Source: Bacteroidales bacterium (lineage in GTDB: Bacteria > Bacteroidota > Bacteroidia > Bacteroidales > F082). From it: 53,410 bases of DNA. Below are positions 24,317 to 33,682 of this stretch, piece by piece (the first letter of the stretch is position 1; each line of letters opens with the position of its first letter). A program made the position numbers and the translations under genes. A model generated the notes under the pieces. That model saw only the letters and a list, made by a program, of their open reading frames with translations. It did not search any database and was not told the DNA's origin. Location: positions 1 to 53,410 of the forward strand of contig JAEEII010000327.1 in assembly GCA_016281295.1 (NCBI GenBank). Direction: 5' to 3'.

Positions 24317-25668
24317 ATCCTATAAAGACTTTCCATAAGGGCGGCGTCCATCCGGAAGAGAACAAGTTCTCCGCCGACCAGCCCATCAAAGACTTCCCGA
24401 TGCCCAAGCAAATCATCGTCCCCTTGGGACAATGCCTCGGTGCACCGGCAGAATGTATCGTCAACAAGGGCGACCGCGTGTTGACCGGTCAGCTCATCGG
24501 CACAGCCAAAGGATTCGTCTCCGCCAACGTCCACTCACCCGCCACTGGCACTGTCGCCAAGATCGACGTGGTGATGGACCATACCGGTTATTACAAACCC
24601 GCTGTCTTCATCGACCGTGAGGAGAATGATGAATGGGCTGAAGGCATCCTCCAAACAGACGAGTTGCTCACCGACATCAAACTGGATGGGAAAGCCATCA
24701 TCGACAAGGTGAAAGAATGCGGCATCGTCGGCATGGGTGGTGCCACCTTCCCCACTCACATCAAAATGATGGTTCCTGAAGGCAAGAAGGCCGAGTATGT
24801 CATCATCAACGCTGCCGAATGCGAGCCTTATCTGACTTGCGACTATCGGCTCCTGTTAGAGAAGACCATGGAGTTCCTTGTCGGTGTCAAGATTGTCATG
24901 AAAGGTGTCGGCACCGACAAAGGCATCATCGGCATCGAGACCAACAAGATGAAAGCCATCGAGTTACTCGACAAGACCATCAACGAACACCGCGACCTGT
25001 TTGCGGGCATCGTGGTGCAACCGCTGAAGACCAAGTACCCCCAAGGCGGTGAGAAGCAGATCATCAAGGCCATCACAGGCCGCGAGGTGCCTTCGGGCAA
25101 GCTCCCCATCGAAACGGGATGCGTAGTGGTCAACGTGGCCTCCACCTACGCCATTTATGAGGCAGTTCAGAAGAACAAACCCCTTATCGAGCGTATCGTC
25201 ACCGTCACCGGCAAATCCGTGAAAAACCCCTCGAACTTCCGTGTGCGTTTCGGGACACCTGCCAACCTGCTCATCGAGGCAGTGGGAGGGCTCCCGGAAG
25301 ACATCACCGATGTCATCAACGGCGGTCCCATGATGGGCAAGTCCGTGTCAGTCACTGACTTCCCATGCATGAAAGGAACCTCTGGCATCCTGCTGATGAC
25401 CCTCAAGGAAGCGCAAGACCGTCGCCAGACCAACTGCATCCGCTGCGGTCGCTGCGCCAAAGCCTGCCCTATGGGCTTGCAACCCTTCCTGCTCCACAAA
25501 GTCGCCAAACTCAATGATTTTGATGAGACAGAGAAGAACCACATCATGGACTGCATCGAATGCGGCTCCTGCGAGTTCACCTGCCCCGCCAATATCCCGT
25601 TGCTCGACTACATCCGTTACGGCAAGGCCAAAACAGGAGCGATTATTAGGGGAAGGAGCCAGAAGTAA
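24313..25668 (+). CDS. rnfC: Rnf complex subunit RnfC (NADH-binding)
   Basis: This 451-residue peripheral subunit is the NAD(H) site of the complex. It opens with HKGGVHPEENK and has the NuoF-like nucleotide/FMN-binding region around GIVGMGGATFPTHIKM and INAAECEPYLTCDYRLL. Two 4Fe-4S motifs follow near the C-terminus, CIRCGRCAKACPMG and CIECGSCEFTCPANIP. Length is in the family's usual range for Bacteroidota, without the long Lys/Ala tail of enterobacterial RnfC. The rnfD gene follows after 40 bases. Confidence 0.96.
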   Translation: MNPIKTFHKGGVHPEENKFSADQPIKDFPMPKQIIVPLGQCLGAPAECIVNKGDRVLTGQLIGTAKGFVSANVHSPATGTVAKIDVVMDHTGYYKPAVFIDREENDEWAEGILQTDELLTDIKLDGKAIIDKVKECGIVGMGGATFPTHIKMMVPEGKKAEYVIINAAECEPYLTCDYRLLLEKTMEFLVGVKIVMKGVGTDKGIIGIETNKMKAIELLDKTINEHRDLFAGIVVQPLKTKYPQGGEKQIIKAITGREVPSGKLPIETGCVVVNVASTYAIYEAVQKNKPLIERIVTVTGKSVKNPSNFRVRFGTPANLLIEAVGGLPEDITDVINGGPMMGKSVSVTDFPCMKGTSGILLMTLKEAQDRRQTNCIRCGRCAKACPMGLQPFLLHKVAKLNDFDETEKNHIMDCIECGSCEFTCPANIPLLDYIRYGKAKTGAIIRGRSQK

Positions 25669-25708
25669 GAAGTAAGAAAATCAACAATTTATTATAAAAA
25701 CAAACGAT

Positions 25709-26698
25709 TTGACAATGAAATATACAATATCTGGTTCGCCGCATGTACACTCAACGGAAAACACGAGGAAGATCATGTACCGTGTGATTCTTGCCTTAGT
25801 GCCCGCTTTGCTTGTGGCGATTTATTATTTCGGTTGGTACGCATTGCGGCTGACAATTGTCACGGTAGCATCGTGTATGCTGACTGAATGGCTGATACAG
25901 AAGTTTCTCATCAAGGGGCCTCTCACCATCAACGACGGGTCCGCAGCGCTCACCGGCCTCCTGCTGGCTTTCAACGTGCCTGCCAACCTTCCCATCTGGA
26001 TGGCCATTGTGGGCAGTGTAGTTGCCATCGGCATCGGCAAGATGCCATACGGTGGCTTGGGAAAGAACCCCTTCAATCCTGCTCTGGTAGGCCGTGTGTT
26101 CATGTTAGTGTCGTTCCCGACCGCCATGACCACCTGGCCGCAAACATCGCCCATCTTTGAAAAAGGCTTTTTCGCTGACGCCATCACAGGCCCCACACCA
26201 CTCGGTCTGCTGAAAGAGGCAGGAGCCAACTCTCTCGACCAGATGCAGTTTGTCGATATGGTGCTTGGTAACCGCGGCGGCGCTTTCGGTGAAGTCTGCG
26301 CCATTGCCTTGCTCATTGGTGCCATCTATCTGATCATCCGCAAGGTGATTGATTGGCAAACGCCTCTGAGCATTCTGCTCACGGTGTTCGTGTTCACAGG
26401 CATCTTCTATCTCATTAACCCCACGCAATACATCGCACCTTGGTATCATCTGGTGTATGGCGGTCTCATCCTCGGTGCCTTTTTCATGGCCACCGACATG
26501 GTGACCTCACCGATGACCATCCAAGGCAAGATCCTGTTCGGATTCGGCATCGGTGTCATCACCGTGGTGATCCGTCTGTGGGGAGCCTATCCCGAAGGTG
26601 TCTCATTTGCTATTCTCATCATGAACGCTCTCACGCCGCTTATCAACAAGGCTTTCAAGCCCCAAGTTTTCGGTGTTGTCAAACCCTCTAAAAAGTAA
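25709..26698 (+). CDS. rnfD: Rnf complex subunit RnfD
   Basis: This 329-residue membrane subunit has about nine helices, starting from a short cytosolic piece containing SGSPHVHSTENTRKIMYRV. It belongs with NqrB and normally carries a covalent FMN on a threonine in a (S/T)GAT-type motif. Here the site reads AITGPTPLG with Thr163, so the third position is Pro rather than Ala. FNPALVGRVFMLVSFP is a further family marker. It forms the membrane part of the ion path with RnfA and RnfE. Confidence 0.94.
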   Translation: MTMKYTISGSPHVHSTENTRKIMYRVILALVPALLVAIYYFGWYALRLTIVTVASCMLTEWLIQKFLIKGPLTINDGSAALTGLLLAFNVPANLPIWMAIVGSVVAIGIGKMPYGGLGKNPFNPALVGRVFMLVSFPTAMTTWPQTSPIFEKGFFADAITGPTPLGLLKEAGANSLDQMQFVDMVLGNRGGAFGEVCAIALLIGAIYLIIRKVIDWQTPLSILLTVFVFTGIFYLINPTQYIAPWYHLVYGGLILGAFFMATDMVTSPMTIQGKILFGFGIGVITVVIRLWGAYPEGVSFAILIMNALTPLINKAFKPQVFGVVKPSKK

Positions 26699-26703
26699 TT
26701 GTC

Positions 26704-27324
26704 ATGGCTAAGAAAAAAGAATCCACATTAATTAACATGCTCATCGCCTTGTTCGTCATCACGGCGGTGTCAGGCGGTGTGTTGGGTCTCGTCTATGGCA
26801 TGACCAAAGACACCATTGCGGCGGTGGACCAAAAGAAGAACGAGGCCGCCATCCAGGAAGTGTTGCCATTGAATGGCGAGATTACCTACAAGGAGGATAC
26901 CTTACGGTTTAATTACGAAGGTGTCGATTTGACATTCCCCTGCAACCTCGCATATAATGCCAACGGCCAATTCCAAGGCGCGGCAGTCAAGACCAGCGAA
27001 GGCGGCTTCGGCGGCAAGATTGACATGATGGTTGGTTTCCTTGCCGACGGCACCATCAAAGGCACTTCGGTGCTCTCACATGCTGAGACCCCTGGCCTTG
27101 GTGCCAACATGACTGGCAAGTTCAAAGACCAGTTTGTCGATAAGAACCCCAACACCTATCAATTAATCGTCAAGAAAGACGGTGGTGATGTTGACGCCAT
27201 CACCGCGGCTACCATCACCTCCAGAGCATTCTCAAAGGCGGTGGACAAGGCCTATAAGGCGTTTGAGGCCAACAAGGCTAATTTCATGAACGTAACTATG
27301 GAAGGAGGACAAAGCAATGAGTAA
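26704..27324 (+). CDS. rnfG: Rnf complex subunit RnfG (flavoprotein)
   Basis: This 206-residue subunit has one N-terminal helix (about 10-30) and a periplasmic FMN-binding domain. The flavin attachment motif, usually SGAT, reads TAATIT with Thr170 as the expected attachment residue. GGFGGKIDMMVGFLADGTIKG and SHAETPGLGANM are typical of RnfG/NqrC. A flavin transferase (ApbE) would be needed for attachment, and none is in the window. The end overlaps rnfE by eight bases. Confidence 0.94.
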   Translation: MAKKKESTLINMLIALFVITAVSGGVLGLVYGMTKDTIAAVDQKKNEAAIQEVLPLNGEITYKEDTLRFNYEGVDLTFPCNLAYNANGQFQGAAVKTSEGGFGGKIDMMVGFLADGTIKGTSVLSHAETPGLGANMTGKFKDQFVDKNPNTYQLIVKKDGGDVDAITAATITSRAFSKAVDKAYKAFEANKANFMNVTMEGGQSNE

Positions 27325-27910
27325 CAATCTGCAAACCTTTACCAAAGGACTCATCAAAGAAAACCCCATCTTGGTGTTGTTGTTAGGCTGCTGTCCGACA
27401 TTGGCCACGACCACCAGTGCCATCAATGGCATGTCGATGGGCTTAGCCACCACCTTCGTGCTGGTGTTGTCGAACATCTTCATCTCTCTGCTGAAGGGAT
27501 TCATCCCCGACAAGGTACGCATCCCCTGCTTCATCGTTGTCATCGCTTCGTTCGTGACCCTGGTTCAGCTGTTGATGCAGGCTTACGTGCCCGACATTTA
27601 CGAAACCCTCGGTTTGTTTATCCCCTTGATTGTGGTGAACTGCATCGTGCTGGGTCGTGCTGAGGCTTTTGCCTCGAAGAACCCAGTGCTCCCATCCATG
27701 TTGGACGGCCTCGGCATGGGTTTAGGCTTCACCCTGGCTTTGACACTGTTGGGCTGCATCCGTGAGTTCCTCGGCAGCGGTTCCATCTTCGGTCTTAGCA
27801 TCCTGCCAGAGACAGCCAACATCTTGATTTTCATCCTGCCTCCTGGCGCTTTCATCTGCCTCGGCTTCGTCATCGCTATTGTCAACAAATTCAAAAAAGA
27901 AAGTCACTAA
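27317..27910 (+). CDS. rnfE: Rnf complex subunit RnfE
   Basis: This 197-residue integral membrane subunit has about six helices. It carries the family sequence ENPILVLLLGCCPTLATTTS, including the cysteine used for the membrane Fe-S site shared with RnfA, and IPLIVVNCIVLGRAEAFA with a second conserved cysteine. It is related to RnfA and NqrD/NqrE, inserted in opposite topology. It starts within the end of rnfG and rnfA follows after three bases. Confidence 0.95.
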   Translation: MSNNLQTFTKGLIKENPILVLLLGCCPTLATTTSAINGMSMGLATTFVLVLSNIFISLLKGFIPDKVRIPCFIVVIASFVTLVQLLMQAYVPDIYETLGLFIPLIVVNCIVLGRAEAFASKNPVLPSMLDGLGMGLGFTLALTLLGCIREFLGSGSIFGLSILPETANILIFILPPGAFICLGFVIAIVNKFKKESH

Positions 27911-27913
27911 GCC

Positions 27914-28516
27914 ATGAAATACCTTATCATTATCTTATCGACCATCTTGGTCAACAATGTGATCTTCTCCCAGTTTTTGGGCATCTGTCCTTTCTTAGGC
28001 ACTTCAAAGAAGACCTCTACCGCTTTGGGCATGGGAGCTGCCGTTATCTTCGTGCTAACCCTTGCCACCCTTGTCACATGGCTGGTGAATCAATACCTTC
28101 TCATTCCTTTGGGTTTGGACAAGTTCATGCAGACCATCGCCTTCATCTTGATTATCGCCGCCCTTGTGCAGATGGTGGAGATTATCTTGAAGAAGATTAG
28201 CCCCTCGCTCTATACTGCATTGGGTGTGTTCCTTCCTTTGATCACTACCAACTGCGCTGTGTTGGGCGTTTCGTTGACGGTAGTCACCAAGGAGTTCAAC
28301 TATGGTGGTGTGGCTCATATCCTAAGCTTGGGTGAATCCATTGTCTATGCAGTGGGCATCGCCCTTGGTTTCGCTATGGCTTTGATTATCTTTGCCGGCA
28401 TCCGCGAGCACATCGATTTGATGGAACCCCCCAAGGGCATGAAAGGCACTCCTATCGCCCTGATCACCGCTGGCATTCTCGCCATGGCCTTTATGGGATT
28501 CACCGGCGTGGTCTAA
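27914..28516 (+). CDS. rnfA: Rnf complex subunit RnfA
   Basis: This 200-residue subunit has six helices and is homologous to RnfE. It shows ILVNNVIFSQFLGICPFLGT and LPLITTNCAVLGVSL, each with one conserved cysteine; RnfA and RnfE together hold the intramembrane iron-sulfur centre. The complete complex couples electron flow between ferredoxin and NAD to Na+ or H+ transport. It is the last gene of the operon and is followed by a strong terminator. Confidence 0.95.
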   Translation: MKYLIIILSTILVNNVIFSQFLGICPFLGTSKKTSTALGMGAAVIFVLTLATLVTWLVNQYLLIPLGLDKFMQTIAFILIIAALVQMVEIILKKISPSLYTALGVFLPLITTNCAVLGVSLTVVTKEFNYGGVAHILSLGESIVYAVGIALGFAMALIIFAGIREHIDLMEPPKGMKGTPIALITAGILAMAFMGFTGVV

Positions 28517-28541
28517 TAACCTTTCTGTTAACGATATCTAT

Positions 28542-28571
28542 AATCCCGTCAATAATGGCGGGATTTTTTTA
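28542..28571 (+). terminator. Rho-independent terminator of the rnf operon
   Basis: Arms AATCCCGTC (28542-28550) and GGCGGGATT (28557-28565) pair over nine positions, one a G-T pair, around AATAAT. A run of seven T follows. It lies 25 bases after the rnfA stop. Confidence 0.92.
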
Positions 28572-28643
28572 TTTAATACAGGTCAACCATCTATCCAACA
28601 AACAAATAACTTGTTTTTTCGACACACCAAAAAGACTTTTTCG

Positions 28644-28651
28644 TATCTTTG
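28644..28651 (+). promoter_or_regulatory. Promoter -7 box for the surface-protein unit
   Basis: TATCTTTG is a consensus -7 box, 27 bases before the ATG of the 1129-residue surface protein and after the rnf terminator. I see no convincing TTTG at the normal -33 distance. Confidence 0.6.
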
Positions 28652-28678
28652 TAGTTTGATTTATAAATACTCATCTCT

Positions 28679-31600
28679 ATGAGGCACAAACTACTATTCA
28701 CTTTCACGCTGCTTTTGTTATTTACCGCTCGCTTTTTTGCGCAGCAACAGCCCTATACCATTAATCTATCTGATTATCAACCTGATATGCGATATTGCAT
28801 CAGTGCCACTATCGCCAACGACAGCCATATCCGCTATGTCATCGACGACGAGAACGACGCTTTGTTGTTGTTCTCAGCTGACCATTGGCCTGACCACCAA
28901 TTCGCTTCTTATATCGAAGACATGAAGACAGAAATCCGCGAGGAATACCAAGCCTACGAAGCCAGTGAAAAAAACCAACAAGGCGACCGTTTCACTGACT
29001 GGAAAGCATCTTTGTCGGACGACCTCTTCAGCTTCCTTTTCAAACTCACTTTGATGGAGTCACCCATAACTCGTGATGGCAACCAAACCTGCGCTACTTC
29101 CGACCCTTTCTGCACCTCTGAAATTGTCACCTTCCATGTGGATGCCAACCCAGGCGGTTCCTGTGAAGCAGGTCCCCATTACGGATGTCTCAGTCAGTTC
29201 ACCCAACGTCCACCCTTCTGGTTTCACATGAAAATCGGCGTTGCTGGCCAATTTACCATTAGAATGTCGAACTCGGCGCACGTGGATATCGACTATTGCT
29301 GCTGGGGTCCCTTCGATGATCCCATCACACCATGTCCAAATCAGTTGACCCAAAGCAAATACATCGACTGTGGTGCATCCACCTCTGACGTGGAGACCTG
29401 TGACATCCCTTCCAGTGCACAAGTCGGGCAATATTATCTCCTGGTCATCACCAAATACAACACCACCACGCCCACTGACATTACGTTCCAAAAAGAGGCC
29501 AACAGCGGTTTAGGCGAGACCGACTGCACCATCCTTCCCCCGTTGGTAGATAATGACGGTCCTTTCTGTGTGGGTGATGACATCCATTTGACAGGTAACG
29601 CACAAGCGGGAGCCAACTACCACTGGACTGGCCCCAATGGATTCAACTCCAACCAACAGAACCCGGTCCTCAACAATTGCACTGTTGACATGTCAGGCAC
29701 CTACACCTGCACCATCACGGTAGGCAGTCAAAGCAGCAATGCGAGTACACAGGTGAGGATTTATGCCAAACCTACCGCCAACTTCAACGGCACCTCTGTG
29801 TGTCAAGGCAACACCACGCAGTTCACGAACGCCACCACCACCTCTCCCGCTGGATATACCACGAATTACCTCTGGGACTTTGGCGATGGACAGACCTCCA
29901 CGCAACCCAGCCCCACGCATCAATACGCCTCCGCGGGTCAATACGATGTGACGCTTACCGCCAGCTGTGGAACTGGCGGGGTGTGCACCAGCACCAAAAC
30001 ACAGCGAGTCACCGTCTATGCCAATCCCAACGCCAATGCTGGTGAAGAACAGGTCATTGACTATGGCACCACAGCCCAGCTTCACGGGACTGGAGGCACA
30101 GGCAATTTCAACTACCATTGGGAACCTGCCGACAAGGTCGTCAATCCCAACGCGCAAAACACATCCACTGTAAACCTTACCGAGACCACCACTTTCACCC
30201 TCACGGTCACGAACACCGAAGGCACTTGTTCCAGCAGCGATCAAGTCAACATCCTGGTGTCAGGAGCCGCCATGGCCGCCTCAGCCAGCGCGAGTCCCAA
30301 TACACTGTGTTTAGGCAGTTCCACCCAACTACATGTCAACGCCATCGGTGGCACGGGCAACTACACCTACTCCTGGTCTCCCACCATCGGGCTGGGCGAC
30401 CCGCACAGCGCCTCCCCCATCGCCTATCCTACTGAAACGACCACCTACACCTGCGTCATCACCGACGGCCAAACTACCCAAAGCCCCACCGTCACCGTCA
30501 CTGTCAACTACCCTGTCACCGAAGAGGAGACACAATATATCTGCCCCGGCGACACCTACAACTTTTACGGCCAGGAATGCAGCGAGGCTCGCGACTATGA
30601 ATACCACACCACTACCGCCCAAGGCTGCGAAAAAACCATCACCCTGCATCTCTTCCATTATCCATCTTACGAGAACGCCCACACCACCACCGAAGCCATC
30701 TGCTCAGGAACCAGCTATCTGTTCCACGGACATTATTACAACACCTCAGGTGTCTATGCCGAAACTTTGGAAACCGAACACGGCTGCGACAGCACCGTAT
30801 GGCTGAATCTCACCGTCTATCCATTTAACGACACCATCGTGATCGACCCAGTCATCTGCGAATCACAGACTTTCCTTTTTCATGGTGTCACATACCAACA
30901 AGACGGACAAATTGCCTATTTCGACACGGTGGATTTCCACGGTTGCCCCGTAGTTGAAAAACTTGAGCTCACGGTGGGACCTTACCAGACTCCCCCCGTC
31001 CAAAACGAATACCTTTGCTATGGCCACGACGAGAATCCCTCCTTCTATTGGGACAAGACCCAACAGACCTATACGGAAGACACTTACGATGAAATCATCC
31101 TTGCCGACCCACAAGGCGGATGCGACATCAAATACCGCCTCAACTTGAAATTCCATCAGGAGTATTACGACGAACAAACCGTGACAGAATGCGATAGCTA
31201 CTATTGGCCTGTCAACGGGCAATATTACTCGCAATCCACGCATCAAGTGATGACGTATGAAAATGGCGGCGGATCTTTGTTCAACTGCGACAGCATCCAT
31301 ATTCTCAACCTGACCATTAACCATTCATACGAAGGCACCAAGACGGTCAACAATCAATGTGACGAATATATATGGAACTTCGGATGGGACAACGAATCCT
31401 ATTCCTACACCAACGACCATCCTGACAATATTTGGACACGCACCATCCCGACCGTTCACGGTTGTGACAGCACGGTGACCTTAAGGCTGCAAATCGACCA
31501 CAGTCCTAACTTCCCCGAGGTGGAAGGCAAAGGCTGGGTCGTGGGCGGATCCGAGTTCCAATACAATATCGAGAAATACTGGGTGGAGACCCCGTCCGAA

Positions 31601-32068
31601 TCCACGCACCTCACCGAATGGTATTTCAGTGACCCAGGATTCAACCGTTGGCAACTCATCCCCTACGGCTTGAACAATGACTCCTGTCTCCTCTATATCT
31701 TCACCTTTGAGAAAGACTCCATCGAACTCTGTGCCAAGACACAAGGTCCCTGTGGTGAGTTTTCACACTCCAAATGGATCCATTGCAGTTTCCATGGTGT
31801 TCCAGAAAACCCCACGCAGCTCCATGCCGAAATTTTCCCCAATCCCAATGAGGGAGAGATGACATTTGCCTTCGACAATATGGCCGGCACCACGCGCATC
31901 TCGGTCTTTGATGTGACAGGAGCCTTAGTGGACCAATTCGAGCTTTTGAACAGCTCTGACCATCAAACCCATCGTTACCAAGCCAGCCATCTCCCCCCAG
32001 GAGCCTATTTCTTCCGTATTACCTGCCAAGAAGGCATCCTAACCAAGAAAGTCCTGATCCTGAAATAA
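28679..32068 (+). CDS. Large secreted surface protein: Ig/PKD domains, six Cys-containing repeats, type IX sorting domain
   Basis: This 1129-residue protein has a signal peptide (about 1-21). An N-terminal region to about 285 contains a paired-cysteine module (CATSDPFCTSE ... CCWGPFDDP). An Ig-like segment (285-360) is followed by a PKD domain (360-450) with YLWDFGDG, and two more beta-sandwich segments (450-612). Six repeats of 50-65 residues (about 612-943) each begin with Cys and close with a GC or NC pair and L-x-L, e.g. HGCDSTVWLNLTVYP. The last 80 residues (FPNPNEGEM, SVFDVTGALV, LPPGAYFFRI, KKVLILK) are a type A sorting domain for the type IX system. It is probably displayed on the cell surface. 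Binding partner unknown. Confidence 0.88.
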   Translation: MRHKLLFTFTLLLLFTARFFAQQQPYTINLSDYQPDMRYCISATIANDSHIRYVIDDENDALLLFSADHWPDHQFASYIEDMKTEIREEYQAYEASEKNQQGDRFTDWKASLSDDLFSFLFKLTLMESPITRDGNQTCATSDPFCTSEIVTFHVDANPGGSCEAGPHYGCLSQFTQRPPFWFHMKIGVAGQFTIRMSNSAHVDIDYCCWGPFDDPITPCPNQLTQSKYIDCGASTSDVETCDIPSSAQVGQYYLLVITKYNTTTPTDITFQKEANSGLGETDCTILPPLVDNDGPFCVGDDIHLTGNAQAGANYHWTGPNGFNSNQQNPVLNNCTVDMSGTYTCTITVGSQSSNASTQVRIYAKPTANFNGTSVCQGNTTQFTNATTTSPAGYTTNYLWDFGDGQTSTQPSPTHQYASAGQYDVTLTASCGTGGVCTSTKTQRVTVYANPNANAGEEQVIDYGTTAQLHGTGGTGNFNYHWEPADKVVNPNAQNTSTVNLTETTTFTLTVTNTEGTCSSSDQVNILVSGAAMAASASASPNTLCLGSSTQLHVNAIGGTGNYTYSWSPTIGLGDPHSASPIAYPTETTTYTCVITDGQTTQSPTVTVTVNYPVTEEETQYICPGDTYNFYGQECSEARDYEYHTTTAQGCEKTITLHLFHYPSYENAHTTTEAICSGTSYLFHGHYYNTSGVYAETLETEHGCDSTVWLNLTVYPFNDTIVIDPVICESQTFLFHGVTYQQDGQIAYFDTVDFHGCPVVEKLELTVGPYQTPPVQNEYLCYGHDENPSFYWDKTQQTYTEDTYDEIILADPQGGCDIKYRLNLKFHQEYYDEQTVTECDSYYWPVNGQYYSQSTHQVMTYENGGGSLFNCDSIHILNLTINHSYEGTKTVNNQCDEYIWNFGWDNESYSYTNDHPDNIWTRTIPTVHGCDSTVTLRLQIDHSPNFPEVEGKGWVVGGSEFQYNIEKYWVETPSESTHLTEWYFSDPGFNRWQLIPYGLNNDSCLLYIFTFEKDSIELCAKTQGPCGEFSHSKWIHCSFHGVPENPTQLHAEIFPNPNEGEMTFAFDNMAGTTRISVFDVTGALVDQFELLNSSDHQTHRYQASHLPPGAYFFRITCQEGILTKKVLILK

Positions 32069-32076
32069 GCCATGCC

Positions 32077-32757
32077 ATGAAATCAATCTCGCTTATCGGC
32101 TTGTTTCTAAGTCTCGTCTGTATCACCGCTTGCAATAAATGGCAAGGCATACCGCTTGAATTCCAAGATCCGCAAGACACCCAGTTTTTGGAAGAAGTCC
32201 TCCCCTCTTCGTTGATTCAGGCCTTTGGCGAAGAGCATATCCATTATGGTCCTCTCCCACCCAACCTGGAAGAAATCAGCTTCAAAGTGGAAGGAATGAC
32301 CTACGACACCTGCGTCCGTTACATCTTTGGTCCCAATGGAGAGGTCATGCTCTCCCCCACTGCACCACCCACCCATGAAGGGACCCTCTATTATCATCAT
32401 TTCTGGAATCAAAAAGAGCAAATCGCCCAACACAAACTCAAAACCAGCGACCCCTCCGGAAACATCTTCATCCGGACAAACGATACTATTTATCTCATCG
32501 GGCACGACAGCGTTTTCACTGCCTACTACCAAGAGACCATCCCCGAACCACAATCCGGAAATCCCACCAACTACATCATCATCTCGGGCACCGTGGTGAG
32601 AGACCCCAAAGACAACACTTTTGTTGGCATCAGGAACTACCGAATGGGAAAGATGATCAAAAGCTACAAGCAACAGCCCGAGATACCCTCTTACGCTCCT
32701 GGCACCATTGAAATCAAGAAACACGATGGCATCTCACTTTACTATGAATGGGATTAA
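32077..32757 (+). CDS. Lipoprotein of unknown function
   Basis: This 226-residue protein has a lipoprotein signal ending ITAC, with Cys19 as the lipidated residue. I do not recognise the mature domain. It contains FKVEGMTYDTCVRYIFGPNG and two stretches of beta character ending in IEIKKHDGISLYYEWD. The gene starts eight bases after the surface-protein gene and precedes a beta-barrel gene, so all three are probably one transcript and may act together at the outer membrane. Confidence 0.75.
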   Translation: MKSISLIGLFLSLVCITACNKWQGIPLEFQDPQDTQFLEEVLPSSLIQAFGEEHIHYGPLPPNLEEISFKVEGMTYDTCVRYIFGPNGEVMLSPTAPPTHEGTLYYHHFWNQKEQIAQHKLKTSDPSGNIFIRTNDTIYLIGHDSVFTAYYQETIPEPQSGNPTNYIIISGTVVRDPKDNTFVGIRNYRMGKMIKSYKQQPEIPSYAPGTIEIKKHDGISLYYEWD

Positions 32758-32791
32758 AAAACCCAGAAACAACCGCTATAATTAATAACGA

Positions 32792-33637
32792 ATGAAAGTT
32801 AAAAACATACTTCTCCTTTTGTTTCTTTTTACAGGGCTCTGCTCAGGTTATGCCCAGCGGCAATTCCGAAAGCCACTGAAATCATCGTCCGAGTCCTATT
32901 CCCTCTCGGGGAGTAATTATATCGGCCTGAAGATAGGGTCAGGATGGAATGTATTGTCGAAAAACGATTTGAGCAAGACCACCTATCTCGGGCATTGGGG
33001 ATATCTCGTTGGAATCACGGGGGAACACCTTTTCAACCATTTTTCCATCGGTCTGGATGCCTGCTGGATTCAGCGCGGAACGAGGATGCGCCGACAAAGC
33101 AACTTTCAGGTTTCCTTGACCGAAGAGGGAACCATCACCAAAGAAATCTCCACGGCATTTGATGTGGCTTCCATCAGCATTCCCCTCACCTATTATCTCG
33201 GCACGAAACAGGGAAAAAGAATCACGCCTTATCTTTACCTTGCCCCCACAATAGAAATCCCATTGCCTTATTGTTTTCGATGGGATAACGAACAAGACAA
33301 GCTAGTATTCGCAGAGCCCGTCCTCACCTCCACGATGCAGATTACTACTTCCACCAATAACACCACCTTAATCAGCCAAACTTTTCTTCCCAAACTCAAC
33401 GTTGCTGTCTCGGCAGGTTTCGGTCTTATGGTAAGGATTCCCGTAGGAGGATCTGACTTCCGGCTTAAAGTCAATGCGGGTGGTCATCAAGGATTGATTA
33501 ACTTAGCCACTGACAATCTCAAAGATGAAGGTATTGTGATTCTCACCCAAAGTCTAGAAGCTTCCGTCACGCTATTGTTTCAGCTGAAGAAGCCATTACA
33601 CGATGCATGTCACACCTTCAGGAAACAAAAAAGGTGA
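32792..33637 (+). CDS. Outer-membrane beta-barrel protein (PorT/OmpW-like fold)
   Basis: The 281-residue protein has a signal peptide ending near SGYAQ (about residue 22). The body alternates hydrophobic and polar residues as in a small barrel, with strand-like GSNYIGLKIGSGWNVL, FSIGLDACWIQRGTRM, ISIPLTYYLG and VAVSAGFGLMVRIPVGG. It resembles the broad outer-membrane beta-barrel (OMP_b-brl) family. The C-terminus is unusually basic and not a typical barrel end. Its stop codon lies in the stem of the terminator it shares with porV. Confidence 0.7.
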   Translation: MKVKNILLLLFLFTGLCSGYAQRQFRKPLKSSSESYSLSGSNYIGLKIGSGWNVLSKNDLSKTTYLGHWGYLVGITGEHLFNHFSIGLDACWIQRGTRMRRQSNFQVSLTEEGTITKEISTAFDVASISIPLTYYLGTKQGKRITPYLYLAPTIEIPLPYCFRWDNEQDKLVFAEPVLTSTMQITTSTNNTTLISQTFLPKLNVAVSAGFGLMVRIPVGGSDFRLKVNAGGHQGLINLATDNLKDEGIVILTQSLEASVTLLFQLKKPLHDACHTFRKQKR

Positions 33638-33662
33638 CCCAATTATATCGGATCACCTTTTC
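33628..33662. terminator. Bidirectional terminator between the barrel gene and porV
   Basis: Arms AAAGGTGA (33630-33637) and TCACCTTT (33653-33660) pair around a 15-base loop. An A-run lies before and a T-run after, so the hairpin can end transcripts from both directions. The barrel gene's stop codon is inside the left arm. Confidence 0.8.
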
Positions 33663-33682
33663 TTATTCTGTTCAACCTGTAA

